A stretch of DNA of 32,461 bases from Thermobifida fusca NBRC 14071 = JCM 3263 (GTDB lineage: Bacteria; Actinomycetota; Actinomycetes; Streptosporangiales; Streptosporangiaceae): positions 1-32,461 of the forward strand of contig NZ_BCWB01000009.1 of the NCBI RefSeq assembly GCF_001592045.1, in the 5' to 3' direction. Below, in pieces: positions 7,960 through 16,494 of the stretch (within the stretch, counting starts at the first letter, position 1; each line of letters starts with the position of its first letter). The notes below the pieces were generated by a model, which saw nothing but the letters and a program-made list of their open reading frames with translations, had not been told where the DNA came from and did not search any database. A program made the translations under genes and the position numbers.

Positions 7960-9429
7960 TCACGTTTGACTCTTGGCCAGGAGCGTACGGGACAATTCCT
8001 CGCGTAGTTCCGCCACCACCGGTTCCCTGCGGAACGGTTCGGCTTCCCGATACCAGTCCTGGAGGCGCCGCCGTACCCGGCCTGACCTCAGCCCTCCTGC
8101 GACGGCTACAGCATTACAGACCGCATTGGCGGCCTCTACCGGCTCGTTGAGCAGCAGATAGGTGCGCCCCAGGCCGATGAGGTCGAATGCCTGGTTGCGG
8201 CGCCGGGTGGGCGGCCGCAGCTCCAGTGCCTGCGTGATGTAGTGGAGTGCCTCTTCGGCGTTCTTCCGTTTCGCTGCCGGATCGTCTTGGTTTTGCGCGA
8301 GGTCCCGGTAGCGTGCGCCCACCACCCCGGACAGTTCTGCGCGGTCGATGGTCCGCACCCATTCGGGGAGCGGCTCCGCAGTGTCGTTTTCGAGCATTTC
8401 TTCTGCCTGCGCGACTGTCCGCCGGTAGGCCTGGACGCGTCCCATCCGGGCATAGGCCCAGCCTTCCCGGGTGTAGAGCATGGACATCATCGCGGGGGGT
8501 GCTTTGCGGGTGCGCGCCCCGTCCAACGCGAGCCGGGAGATCTCCAACGCGTCTTGGGGCCGGTGCAGGTCAAGCATCTGCCGGGCCATATCGGCGAGCA
8601 CTCCCACCCCGTACAGCTCGTAGTCCGGTCCTGCCTGGTGTGCGGCGCGCAGGGAGAGCGTGTAGTACTTCTGTGCGCTGGGGTGGTCGCCCTCGTCATA
8701 GGACATTGCCGCCGCAATGCGGGAAAGCTCGGCCATGGCGAGGAAGAGGCGGGGTTGGATTGCTGCGGACCGGATCTCTCCAGCCATGTCTGCGACCTCG
8801 GACAACTGGGCCACCACGGCTTTGCGGCTGATGCCCAGCCGCCACCGGTCATCCCAGTGCCGCAAGGCGGCTACTCCGGCTTCGATCCGTTCGAGCTCTG
8901 TTTCCTCTGGGGCGCCGGATTGCCGCGTGACTGGTTTGCGGAGGGGAACCAGCCAGCGTTCCAATGTTTCTGTCAGCGCCGTTCCGACGACTAGCGCACC
9001 GCCTGCTGCCAGCGCGTCTCTGCGTTTCATCAGGTCATTCACCGTGGTTTCAGCGATGTCACGGATCGTTCCCGCTGCCGGGCACAGGTCACGGGAAGAC
9101 CCGGAGAGCGGATTTCTGGCTGGGGGATCGGCCGTTTTTCCGCCCTTCTCTGACTTTGTGTCGGAATCCCCTTCGGTTGCATTGATCAAACGCAGCGCGC
9201 GGCTGAGCACTCCCCCGGTTTCGAGAACTTCGTCGAAACGTCGCGCTAAATCGGGTGGGCAGGAGCGTTCCGCGACTTCGATGCGTCCAACCAGACTCGT
9301 GCTGACCCATACACGTTGCGCGAGTTCCCGCTGAGTCAGTTTCCGGTGTTCACGCCAGTACCGCAGCTCCGCGCCGAACCAGTCGGCGGGGGACCGCTCA
9401 GGCCGCAGCGGCTTGGGGGGTCGAGGCAC
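7960..9429 (-). CDS. XRE-family regulator with TPR-like C-terminal region
   Basis: A 489-residue protein. After a Pro-rich N-terminus, a helix-turn-helix lies at about residues 20-75 (KLTQRELAQRVWVSTSLVGRIE). A linker follows, then a long helical region (about 170-480) of TPR-like repeats, including RAAHQAGPDYELYGVGVLADMARQ and the Ala/Leu-rich repeats near YITQALEL. This is a common actinomycete architecture in which the repeats bind a peptide or partner protein. I chose GTG 9429 because CCTCCTCC at 9435-9442 gives GGAGGAGG five bases upstream on the coding strand; the frame is open 26 codons further. It is probably co-transcribed with the SLOG-like gene. The ligand is unknown. Confidence 0.85.
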   Translation of the reverse strand: MPRPPKPLRPERSPADWFGAELRYWREHRKLTQRELAQRVWVSTSLVGRIEVAERSCPPDLARRFDEVLETGGVLSRALRLINATEGDSDTKSEKGGKTADPPARNPLSGSSRDLCPAAGTIRDIAETTVNDLMKRRDALAAGGALVVGTALTETLERWLVPLRKPVTRQSGAPEETELERIEAGVAALRHWDDRWRLGISRKAVVAQLSEVADMAGEIRSAAIQPRLFLAMAELSRIAAAMSYDEGDHPSAQKYYTLSLRAAHQAGPDYELYGVGVLADMARQMLDLHRPQDALEISRLALDGARTRKAPPAMMSMLYTREGWAYARMGRVQAYRRTVAQAEEMLENDTAEPLPEWVRTIDRAELSGVVGARYRDLAQNQDDPAAKRKNAEEALHYITQALELRPPTRRRNQAFDLIGLGRTYLLLNEPVEAANAVCNAVAVAGGLRSGRVRRRLQDWYREAEPFRREPVVAELREELSRTLLAKSQT

Positions 9430-10184
9430 CGGTTCCTCCTCCGCGAGTGAGAGACGGCTGGACACGTTGTCGGATTCAGGATCCCCTTTGGGGGAGAATC
9501 GGTCCACTTAAGGGGTGGGGAATGCCCGGTGGAGCGGGGCAGCGCCGATTCCGGGCCCCGCATCGGGCTTCTACGGCGGCAGCACTCCTTTCATCAGCGT
9601 TAATGCCGGTTGATTGTGCCGTGCTGGCCTCGAAGATTTCCTAAGCCGAGGCATGTCCCGGTCTCTTCTTACCGCCTGGTTCTCGACCGTGGCGACAGCT
9701 TTTTCTGTGCTGCTTCTTGTCTCTTGACATTCCGTGTTGTGGGGTCGGACCAGCGATTACTGCGGTTCACGGTCAGTCGGGTTGCCGCTGTTGCCCTACA
9801 GAACCTTTGTTTCCTGTGCTTCCCCGGTCCAACGCGTTGCAAAGTGTTCTGTTTTGTTCGGGGATGTTTCGGGCCGGGGAAACCGGCGTACCGAGTAATC
9901 GGAGTTTCCGACGATGAGCGATGTCTGTTTCCCCCTCTCGACTGGGGAGGGCCGCATCCCGCTCAATAGGGAGGGCGGCGCAACCGGAAACCAGACGCTG
10001 CTCTCTTCGAGGACTAAAAGGAAGAGGAACCATGCGCGGCGGCAGGTCACCCGAAGCCCAGACCGGGAACCGTGTCCACGAACTCTTCGGACCAGTCCAC
10101 CATCCTGCGGTGGCGTGGCACCGGGAGAACGGTTGTCCTTCCGCCCCATTGCCTTCGCTTCCTCGGAGACGGCGGAGTACCGCG
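9430..10184. other. Intergenic region between XRE/TPR and DUF742 genes
   Basis: About 750 bases that must hold the divergent promoters of the two flanking genes. No credible gene is seen, although the DUF742 frame stays open upstream to 9921 and has an alternative ATG at 10032 with AGAGG four bases before it. A TTGACA hexamer occurs at about 9724 without a matching -10. Confidence 0.35.
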
Positions 10185-10550
10185 ATGCGGTGGGAGATCG
10201 GCACCGGACTCCCGGAGTACCGTCCCCTCGGGGCCTCTGGCTATGTGGGCCGGCGGCGCCGGACCCGCCCCCCGGTGACCGAACTCCACTCGGTGCGGGT
10301 CCACGATCCGCGCATGCCCCTGCCCACCGACCTGCCGCGTCCCGCGGCCGTGGTGTACGCGTCCTGTCTGCGCGCGGGTCCTGCCGGAACCCGGGTGCTG
10401 GATTTGGCGCTCGACTCGGGTATACCGCTGGCCAAGGTCACGATGCTGGTCGAGCTGCTGCGGGAGGCTGCCCTGGTCGTGGACACGCCTCCTCCCTGTG
10501 TCGACCGCCGCCTGCTCGAGCGAGTGCTGGAAGGCCTTCGCCGACTGTGA
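10185..10550 (+). CDS. DUF742-like protein
   Basis: A 121-residue protein. The C-terminal half matches the DUF742 pattern: a winged-helix-like segment (VLDLALDSGIPLAKVTMLVELLREAALVV) and the typical ending LLERVLEGLRRL. The N-terminal part has RPLGASGYVGRRRRTRPPVTEL, comparable to the family's RPY..TGGRTRP start. DUF742 proteins normally belong to conservons (sensor kinase, roadblock protein, DUF742, small GTPase) that regulate actinomycete development or metabolism. None of those partners is here, so this is an isolated copy. I chose ATG 10185 with GGAG seven bases upstream; ATG 10032 would add 51 poorly conserved residues and is a real alternative. Confidence 0.72.
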   Translation: MRWEIGTGLPEYRPLGASGYVGRRRRTRPPVTELHSVRVHDPRMPLPTDLPRPAAVVYASCLRAGPAGTRVLDLALDSGIPLAKVTMLVELLREAALVVDTPPPCVDRRLLERVLEGLRRL

Positions 10551-10633
10551 CCGGGGTGCCGTGGCGACGGTGACAGCGGTTGTCCAGGCAGTGCCTGACC
10601 GACCGTGCCTCCGGAACGGTAGGAGACAGCGGT

Positions 10634-11560
10634 CTAGCGGTACCCGGTGGGGTCAGCAGGTTTTCCCGCGTCCTGGACCTCGACCAGGTACCGCCAGGCA
10701 TCCGGCTGGCTGCCGTCAAGGTCGGTGAAGCCGTAGACCTGCGCTAATTGCCCGCTGGACAGGGATGCCCCGTTCCAGCGGGCAACGTCGGGGTCAGCGG
10801 CCAAGGCAGCAATGGCCCGCCCCACATAGCGCGGCGTCTCGGAGATGCAGAAGTGCGGCTCCTGGGCAAGGGCGTCCCGCCAGTTCTCCTCCGTCACCCC
10901 GTAGGCGTCCAGCATGAGCTCGGACCGCAGCCACCCAGGGGTCACCGCCACCGCGGTCGCCCCGCGCGGCCCAATCTCGCGGGAGAGGGCAAAGGCCATG
11001 CGCAATACCGCCGTTTTGACAAGGTCATAGAAGAATGAATTGCGGTAATGGGAGCCGTTGTACTCAGCAGTGCCGTCGGTGACCTCGACCACGAGGCCGC
11101 CGGGGCGGCGTAAGAGCAGCGGCAGCGCATAGTGGCTGGTGATGGCGTGGGTGTCCACGCCTAGCCGCAGCATCCGCAGGCCGTTGTCCAGGTTGTGCTC
11201 CCAAAGAGGCACATCCCATTCGAAGAGGAGTTCACCGCCCCACACGTCGTTGACGAGGATGTCAAGCCGTCCTTGTTCGCTACTGATCCGCTCCACAAGG
11301 GAGCGGACCTGGTCAGGCACCAGGTGGTCGGTTGGCACCGCAACGCCGTGGCCGCCCGCGGCGGTGACCAGGTCGGCGGTGTCCTCGATGGTTTCAGGGC
11401 GGTTGTACTCCGAGCGCCGGGTGCGCGTGGTACGCCCTGTCACGTAGACCGTGGCTCCGGCGGCGCCGAGTTCGACCGCGATTCCCCGGCCCGCGCCCCG
11501 GGTGGCTCCGGCGACGAGAGCGACTTTTCCGTGGAGCGGGGATGGTGTTCCGTGATTCAT
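10634..11560 (-). CDS. SDR-family oxidoreductase
   Basis: A 308-residue short-chain dehydrogenase. The Rossmann motif (GATRGAGRG) is near residue 18, a TGRTT segment near 43 suggests NADPH preference, and DILVNDVWGGE near 101 takes the place of the NNAG motif. YDLVK supplies the catalytic Tyr and Lys. The usual Ser position reads TDG instead of SSG with a small insertion, which I believe is typical of this subgroup (DHRS1-like in part). The frame extends 20 codons upstream, but ATG 11560 has AGGCAGG just before it and begins at the expected place. It stands alone. The substrate is unknown. Confidence 0.88.
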   Translation of the reverse strand: MNHGTPSPLHGKVALVAGATRGAGRGIAVELGAAGATVYVTGRTTRTRRSEYNRPETIEDTADLVTAAGGHGVAVPTDHLVPDQVRSLVERISSEQGRLDILVNDVWGGELLFEWDVPLWEHNLDNGLRMLRLGVDTHAITSHYALPLLLRRPGGLVVEVTDGTAEYNGSHYRNSFFYDLVKTAVLRMAFALSREIGPRGATAVAVTPGWLRSELMLDAYGVTEENWRDALAQEPHFCISETPRYVGRAIAALAADPDVARWNGASLSSGQLAQVYGFTDLDGSQPDAWRYLVEVQDAGKPADPTGYR

Positions 11561-12177
11561 GGGGCCTGCCTTCAGGTGGGGAGGACTGGGTTTCCCTGAC
11601 GAGTGGGACGGCGCCTCCACCGGTGTCCGGCAAAGGACACCTGTCCGCTACCCCTAGGCAGGACTGTTAAGCGGGACGACCACTGCACCCTCGGGGATCA
11701 TGGTTTTTCTCGGTAAAGACAGATCGCTTGTCCGGACAGGGAGCGCAGTCCGCGTGTCGTGGCGGGCGGCAGGTGAGGGATGACGGATGTTCTTCGTCTG
11801 ATATTTGGATGGATCACAATCAAACTTCACCTTTATGGTGTAGATCACGATTTGTCCTTTTTATCCCGCGAATGGCAGGAAAAGAGCCCGCTCCATTCCG
11901 ATACTCCGCACAGCCCAGTCCCAGCAGTCCTTTCCTGCACGACTCCCCTGGCCACTCCCCTCAGTCCAGCGCTCGTGCCGACAATCCGGACACTGCTGCA
12001 CTCTTCCGCCCCACACTTGTGCCACGCCACCGAAAGAATTGTCTAACGCAGAGTAGGGAGGGTATTACCTTACGCGTCAATCGCTTCTTGCGGGGAAAGA
12101 ACGCACCCTGGCACCCCGCACTCCAGCGAGTGGTCAACGGGGATGAACCTCTGCGCCGCATCCTCATTGGAGACATC
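11561..12177. other. Intergenic region with repeated motif
   Basis: About 600 bases between the divergent SDR and membrane-protein genes. No supported gene. The middle part (11800-11870) is A/T-rich and carries the repeated motif listed at 11812-11852. The frame of the downstream membrane protein stays open upstream, but its composition there is not protein-like. Confidence 0.4.
11812..11852. promoter_or_regulatory. Direct repeat plus inverted repeat, possible operator
   Basis: GATCACAATC (11812-11821) is repeated as GATCACGATT (11843-11852), 31 bases apart, about three helical turns. Between them CTTCACC and GGTGTAG form an imperfect inverted repeat around TTTA. The cluster sits in the A/T-rich part of a divergent promoter region, so binding by a multimeric regulator is plausible. 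No regulator can be named. Confidence 0.3.
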
Positions 12178-12537
12178 ATGAGCCCACTGCTCTGGCAGGT
12201 GGCCGTCCATCCCGTATTCGACGGTCAGCCGACCATGCTGATCGTGACGCGCGCGGACGGCGGCCCCGTCACCCAGGCTGACGCGGACCGGGCGATGCTC
12301 CTGCTCAACCAGGCAGAAGAGCCGGAAATCCGGCCGCAAGGCCCCTTCTGGTGGATGTCCATGCTGCTCATGGCCACAACCGTGGCATTCCTGTGCCTGT
12401 GGGCGTGGACAGCGGAGTGGCGCTGGGGTCTCATCGCGCTTCCCACTGCAGTGGGAGGACTCGTCTACTTCTCTTTTTCGCTGCCGGTGCCGTGCCCCTT
12501 CCACCACGTGAGCAAGAGCAAAGAGCCCGACGGCTGA
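12178..12537 (+). CDS. Small membrane protein, function unknown
   Basis: A 119-residue protein with a hydrophilic N-terminal part (about residues 1-58) followed by two hydrophobic segments (about 59-78 and 83-103) and a short basic tail. This suggests a two-pass inner-membrane protein with a cytoplasmic N-terminal domain. The ATG at 12178 has TTGGAG seven bases upstream. I do not recognise a family. It faces a VOC gene that ends 36 bases away on the opposite strand. Confidence 0.6.
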   Translation: MSPLLWQVAVHPVFDGQPTMLIVTRADGGPVTQADADRAMLLLNQAEEPEIRPQGPFWWMSMLLMATTVAFLCLWAWTAEWRWGLIALPTAVGGLVYFSFSLPVPCPFHHVSKSKEPDG

Positions 12538-12573
12538 CCGGTCCGGCACCACTGGGTAGCTCCCCGCACCGGG

Positions 12574-13035
12574 CTAGTGCACGCAGAATTCGTTGCCTTC
12601 CGGGTCGGTCATCACCACCCACTCGCCGCTCGCCTCTTTGACGTGCCGGTAGACCTGGGCTCCCAGGCCACGCAGCCGCGCCACTTCCGCATCCCGCTCT
12701 CCCCGCGGAGGGTGCAGGTCGATGTGGACGCGGTTCTTCGTGGTCTTCTTCTCGGCGAGCGGCACCCGGTTGAAGAGCACACGGCGTCCCAGCCCCGTGC
12801 CGCTGTGCGGATCGTAAGGGTCGTCAGGGTGCCGGATTGCTGCCGCGTCCCGCCAGGCGCGCCGTCCGTGGTGCTCGGTGAGGATCTCCGGTGACACGAC
12901 GCCCTGGTCGAGGAGCTGCTCGATGAGTGCGCTGTTGTCTTCCACCTCGTAGTGGAGCGCGGCCGCCCAGAAGTCCGCTTGGGCGTGCGGATCATGCGCG
13001 TCGATGACGAGTTTCCAATGCACCGGTGTGGCCAT
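12574..13035 (-). CDS. VOC-family (glyoxalase-like) protein
   Basis: A 153-residue protein of the vicinal oxygen chelate superfamily. It starts MATPVHWKLVIDAHDPHAQADFWAAAL, the usual first beta-alpha unit with a possible metal-binding His near the start. A central KNRVHIDLHPPRGERDAEVARL segment and a C-terminal VMTDPEGNEFCVH, the canonical end of the fold, complete it. Family members act as lyases, dioxygenases or drug-binding resistance proteins, and many are uncharacterised. ATG 13035 was preferred over the longer frame because it matches the family start and has AGAGG nearby. The substrate is unknown. Confidence 0.88.
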   Translation of the reverse strand: MATPVHWKLVIDAHDPHAQADFWAAALHYEVEDNSALIEQLLDQGVVSPEILTEHHGRRAWRDAAAIRHPDDPYDPHSGTGLGRRVLFNRVPLAEKKTTKNRVHIDLHPPRGERDAEVARLRGLGAQVYRHVKEASGEWVVMTDPEGNEFCVH

Positions 13036-13275
13036 GGGCCTCTTTCTACCCTCCGCTGCTGACAATCAACGGCGGCCGTGCCCGGCCCGGGTTCCGGCGG
13101 GACGGAGGGCACGCCGGCCGCCTCTGGCCTGCTGTGGGTTCTCCCAGGTCTGTGCGGCGTGTCCTGCCTGAATTCCGCAGCGGAGAGGCTCTGAAGCCAC
13201 CATCCCACGCTCGAATTTCACAAAATTTGACAATTCAGGACATAGCTCGGCCGCTGTCGCTGGAAGAAGAAGGCT

Positions 13276-14457
13276 ATGCGTCCTTCACACGACGAGTCGG
13301 CTCTCACGCCGTTCCGTATCGCGATCCCCGAAGAGACCCTGTCCGACCTGCGTTTCCGACTGCAGGCACCTCGGTATCCACATCCCCTTCCCGGCGACGA
13401 CTGGAGCACCGGCGTTCCGCTCTCCTACTTACGCGCCCTCGTCGAGGAATGGCGGCAGTTCGACTGGCGCTCCTTCGAAGCCCGCCTGAACCGCCTCCCG
13501 CACTTCACTACCCCTATCGACGGGCAGATCATCCACTTCATCCATGCCCGCTCGCCCGTGCCCGGATCGGTTCCCCTGCTTCTCATCCACGGCTGGCCGA
13601 GCTCATTCCTGGAATTCGTGGACCTGATCGGCCCGCTGACCGACCCCGAAGCGTACGGCGGCACCGCAGCGGACGCTTTCGACGTGGTGATCCCGTCACT
13701 GCCCGGCTTCACGTTCTCCACTCCCCTCTACAGCACCGACTGGACGATCAGCCGGATCGCCGCCACGTGGCTTACCCTCATGGACCGGCTCGGCTATGAG
13801 CGTTTCGCTGTCCAAGGCGGAGACCTCGGTGCCGCGATCGCCCCGCAGATCGGACGGCTTGCCCCGGACCGGGTCATCGGAGTGCACGTCAACGGGGCGC
13901 TCGGCAACGTCGCCAGGGACATGGACGAGAAGGCCTTCGCTGCCCTCTCCCCGCTGGAGCAAGACCGGATGCGCCGCATCGGCGAGTTCCTGAATTCGGG
14001 GCTCGGCTACGTGGCCCTGCAATCCGCCCGCCCCGGCCTCATCGGGGTGATGGCGGCCGACAGCCCGGTCGCGCAGCTCGCGTGGATTATCGACACGCTG
14101 CGGTCCTGGACCTATCCGCCCGAAGCCCTGCCCGAGCAGGTTCTCGGGTGGGACTTTGTGCTCGGCACCGCCTCCCTGTACTGGCTCACCGGCTGCGCGG
14201 GATCCGCAGCGTATGTGGGCTATGCCCACCAGGGCGCACCAGAGGAGACGTCCCGCAACTCGGGAGTGCCCACCGGCGCCATCCAGTTCGCGCACGACAT
14301 CGGGATCCGCCGGTTTGCGGAGGAGTCGAACACGATCGTGCACTGGCGGGATGTCCCGGACCGAGGCGGGCATTTTGCTGCGTTGGAGGAGCCGGAGCTG
14401 TTCCTCAACGACATCCGCGAATTCTTCCGGTCGCTGCGTGCCGTCGCCGCCGGGTGA
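13276..14457 (+). CDS. Epoxide hydrolase, alpha/beta-hydrolase fold
   Basis: A 393-residue protein of the microsomal-type epoxide hydrolase family. The N-terminal EHN region (about residues 10-115) starts with FRIAIPEETLSDLRFRL. The oxyanion motif HGWP lies at 105-108, the nucleophile Asp at about 183 in VQGGDLGA, and the catalytic His at about 366 in GGHFAALEEPE. Length matches the family. It would hydrolyse an epoxide to a diol in the cytoplasm. The ATG follows GAAGAAGG closely. A TTTGACA sequence lies upstream at about 13227 without a clear -10. It stands alone, about 3 kb from the polyketide genes, so a link to them is only possible. Confidence 0.93.
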   Translation: MRPSHDESALTPFRIAIPEETLSDLRFRLQAPRYPHPLPGDDWSTGVPLSYLRALVEEWRQFDWRSFEARLNRLPHFTTPIDGQIIHFIHARSPVPGSVPLLLIHGWPSSFLEFVDLIGPLTDPEAYGGTAADAFDVVIPSLPGFTFSTPLYSTDWTISRIAATWLTLMDRLGYERFAVQGGDLGAAIAPQIGRLAPDRVIGVHVNGALGNVARDMDEKAFAALSPLEQDRMRRIGEFLNSGLGYVALQSARPGLIGVMAADSPVAQLAWIIDTLRSWTYPPEALPEQVLGWDFVLGTASLYWLTGCAGSAAYVGYAHQGAPEETSRNSGVPTGAIQFAHDIGIRRFAEESNTIVHWRDVPDRGGHFAALEEPELFLNDIREFFRSLRAVAAG

Positions 14458-14610
14458 GCGCTGGGTCGTGCAAGACAGCCAGGTCCGGCTGCGCCCTCTC
14501 GTGCCGCAGCCCAGGAACTGTGACCGGCACGGGTCGGCGTAGGAGAGCGGCCTCGGCAGCCCGCGCGGGCCACTGTCCGGTATCAGCTTCGCGATGCGCG
14601 CCCGATGCTG

Positions 14611-14640
14611 TTACGACCATGCCGCACAATGCGCTACAGT
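14611..14640 (+). promoter_or_regulatory. Probable promoter of tRNA-Pro
   Basis: TTACGA (14611-14616) and TACAGT (14635-14640) are separated by 18 bases, an acceptable spacing for a vegetative sigma factor. The -10 ends 34 bases before the mature tRNA, leaving room for a short 5' leader. Prediction from sequence only. Confidence 0.45.
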
Positions 14641-14674
14641 TAAAGCCGTTGGCGCGAGCGGAAGCGACCGCCAC

Positions 14675-14748
14675 CGGGACGTGGCGCAGTTTGGCAGCGC
14701 ACTTGACTGGGGGTCAAGGGGTCGTGGGTTCAAATCCCGCCGTCCCGA
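14675..14748 (+). tRNA. tRNA-Pro (anticodon GGG)
   Basis: A 74-base cloverleaf without encoded CCA. The acceptor CGGGACG (14675-14681) pairs with CGTCCCG (14741-14747), with discriminator A at 14748. The anticodon arm CTTGA/TCAAG flanks the loop CTGGGGG, with GGG at 14709-14711 reading CCC and CCU. The T arm GTGGG/CCCGC flanks TTCAAAT. The D arm GGCGCAGTTTGGCAGCGC is standard for proline tRNAs. A hairpin follows at 14760. Confidence 0.96.
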
Positions 14749-14759
14749 CAGAAGACACG

Positions 14760-14801
14760 GTGTGAAGGTCCGCTACCGGAACTGGTGGCGGGCCTTCACA
14801 C
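14760..14801 (+). terminator. Hairpin downstream of tRNA-Pro
   Basis: A 14-bp stem (14760-14773 with 14788-14801, one G-T wobble) with a 14-base loop that can itself pair ACC with GGT, starting 11 bases after the tRNA. No T-tract follows. It probably ends or defines the tRNA transcript. Confidence 0.6.
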
Positions 14802-14908
14802 GTGTTCGGGCATCGGATGTCCCGGTTGTCTCGTGGTCGGTGCAGGTTCGGGAGGTCTGGCGTACCGGTTGTGCAGGCAGCAGGCTTCTCTCCCCCGCCA
14901 GCACGATT

Positions 14909-14924
14909 TGTGAGCGACATCACA
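14909..14924. promoter_or_regulatory. CRP/GlxR-type palindrome
   Basis: TGTGA-GCGACA-TCACA matches the CRP/GlxR consensus TGTGA-N6-TCACA at all ten fixed positions. A further half-site TGTGA occurs at about 14932. The regulated gene is unclear because no coding region follows on the plus strand. Confidence 0.5.
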
Positions 14925-15804
14925 TATTGGATGTGACGGGCTCCTGCCCGGTGGGGTGGGGCAGCAGTGAAAGAGACGCCCGTCCCCCAGGGACAAGCAG
15001 CTTCCGAGATCCAAGGCAGTGGACTGCCCAGGGCCTCGCCTAGGGCGGTGATCCGCAGCGGTCGGCAGGCGCATCGTGGACCGATCTGTTCGTCGTCACC
15101 ATTCCAGCCCGGGCAGCTCCGCCTCGGCATCCCCACGGCAAGGTCCCCTCAGCCTTCGGGGCGCTGAGTGCCTTCCAACCGTATTGCCGTGGACTCCGCT
15201 GCCCTGGAACACCAGTGACTCTGAGACGTCGGTCTTGTGCCCTGGGCCGCCCTGGTGCTGCCGGAGGGCACCTGCTGCCGTGGAGAGCACCCTACGCTGG
15301 TGCGGCCATCAGCGCGGTGCATGGTGCCCGCCGTCCCGTTGTCGTCCCTGCTGCCCGGCCCGTGTCCACCGGATGCCCCGGCTACGCTCGCGCACGTCGC
15401 CAGACGGACGCCAGAGGGTCACGAGGCTGCTGCTCCCGGTCTCGCAGCTTCGCAGGATTCCTCAATACTCGGTCCACTCGCGGCGCGTCCGATCGAAACT
15501 GCCGGAAGAACGTGGTGTGGGACCGCATGGAATCGTTGCTGTTCCCCTTCAGTCTGGGGGCGGACTCGGCTCGGCACTCTCGTGTTCTCCTGTTCTGGTC
15601 GCCGGTGCGTTCCGCTATGGCCGCGTGCCTGGGTGCTTCGGGAATCTGCCGGGTCTGCCCCTGGTGTGCTCAGCACTCCCTGCCTGGCGGGAAGAGCTTT
15701 TCGATGGGCTCTGCGCTGATCCGCTGGACCGCTCTTCCGAAGCTTGGGGAGGCTCGCCCGGCTTTCACGCTGCGGAGGGGTAGGGCTCGGTGGGGGTGTG
15801 TCGG

Positions 15805-16494
15805 CTATCCGGCCGCGAACTCGCTGGTGATCCGGTAGCCCACGCCGCGCACTGTCTCGATCAGCGACGGCAGCGCGAGCTTTCTTCGCAGGGAGACCAT
15901 GTGCACGCCGAGGGTCCTCGTATCGCTTTCCGGGGTGTAGCCCCATACCTTGTGCATAATCTCTGCCCGGCTGACGACGTGCCCAGGGCGTTCAATCAAG
16001 ACTCGTAACAGCTCGAATTCCTTGTAGGTCAGCGGTACTTTTCTGCCCCCGACTTCGACCTGGCGCTGGTTGAGGTCGACGCGCAGTGGTCCCACAACGG
16101 CAACGCCTCCCCGGTCCTGCCGGGGAATCCGGACTTCCGCGACCCTTGCTCTGCGGAGCACTGCTTCTACTCGGGCGGCCAGTTCCCAGGTGCCGCAGGG
16201 TTTGACCACGTAGTCGTCGGCGCCGAGTTTCAGTCCAAGCACGCGGTCCCGCTCGGTGGCCTTGACGCTGTGGAAAATGATGGGCACGGAAGAGCGAGAG
16301 CGGATCCTCTGGCAGACCTGGAATCCGTCGAGATCGGGAAGGGAGACCTCCAAGAGGACGACGTCGGCTTCCCTGTGGCGGGCCAGTGCTCCCGCTCCCG
16401 TGGCAGCGGCTCGCACGTCGAAGCCGGCCTCCTGCAGATCTTTCGATACCGCTCTTACCATTTCCTGATCACTGTCCACTAGCAATACGCGCAC
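15805..16494 (-). CDS. OmpR-family response regulator with Glu at the phospho-site
   Basis: A 229-residue two-domain regulator. The receiver domain (about 1-120) has the acidic pair D7/D9 and the conserved Lys in VVKPCG, but the phosphoacceptor Asp is Glu-49 (VLLEVSLPDLDGF, codon GAG). The DNA-binding winged helix (about 135-225) has TYKEFELLRVLIERPGHVVSR and the C-terminal TVRGVGYRI. Glu can mimic a phosphorylated Asp, so the protein may be constitutively active or ligand-controlled, as in atypical OmpR-type regulators of antibiotic clusters such as JadR1. No sensor kinase is adjacent. Start GTG 16494 has GAGG five bases upstream. Being next to polyketide genes, it may regulate them. A CRP-like site lies 150 bases upstream. 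Confidence 0.92.
   Translation of the reverse strand: MRVLLVDSDQEMVRAVSKDLQEAGFDVRAAATGAGALARHREADVVLLEVSLPDLDGFQVCQRIRSRSSVPIIFHSVKATERDRVLGLKLGADDYVVKPCGTWELAARVEAVLRRARVAEVRIPRQDRGGVAVVGPLRVDLNQRQVEVGGRKVPLTYKEFELLRVLIERPGHVVSRAEIMHKVWGYTPESDTRTLGVHMVSLRRKLALPSLIETVRGVGYRITSEFAAG

Larger units (their letters stand above)
14749..15804. other. 1-kb region without a recognisable gene
   Basis: Long frames are open on both strands, but they are Arg/Pro/Ser/Cys-rich and contain no family motif. I do not support any of them as a gene. The region contains the tRNA terminator-like hairpin (14760-14801), a perfect CRP/GlxR-type palindrome (14909-14924) and small hairpins such as GGCAGT/ACTGCC near 15020. 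A decayed gene or a small RNA is possible. Confidence 0.4.

Noticed and set aside
10634-11560. Missing catalytic Ser in the SDR at 10634 as a defect
   Set aside because: The TDG...YDLVK arrangement appears to be normal for this SDR subgroup, so it is not treated as a mutation.
14675-14748. tRNA-Pro as an attachment site of an integrated element
   Set aside because: I saw no direct repeat of the tRNA 3' end elsewhere in the window and no integrase gene.
15076-15838. Several overlapping open frames of 160-235 residues on both strands
   Set aside because: Arg/Pro/Ser/Cys-rich shadows without motifs. None has a clear start or any codon pattern like the neighbouring genes.
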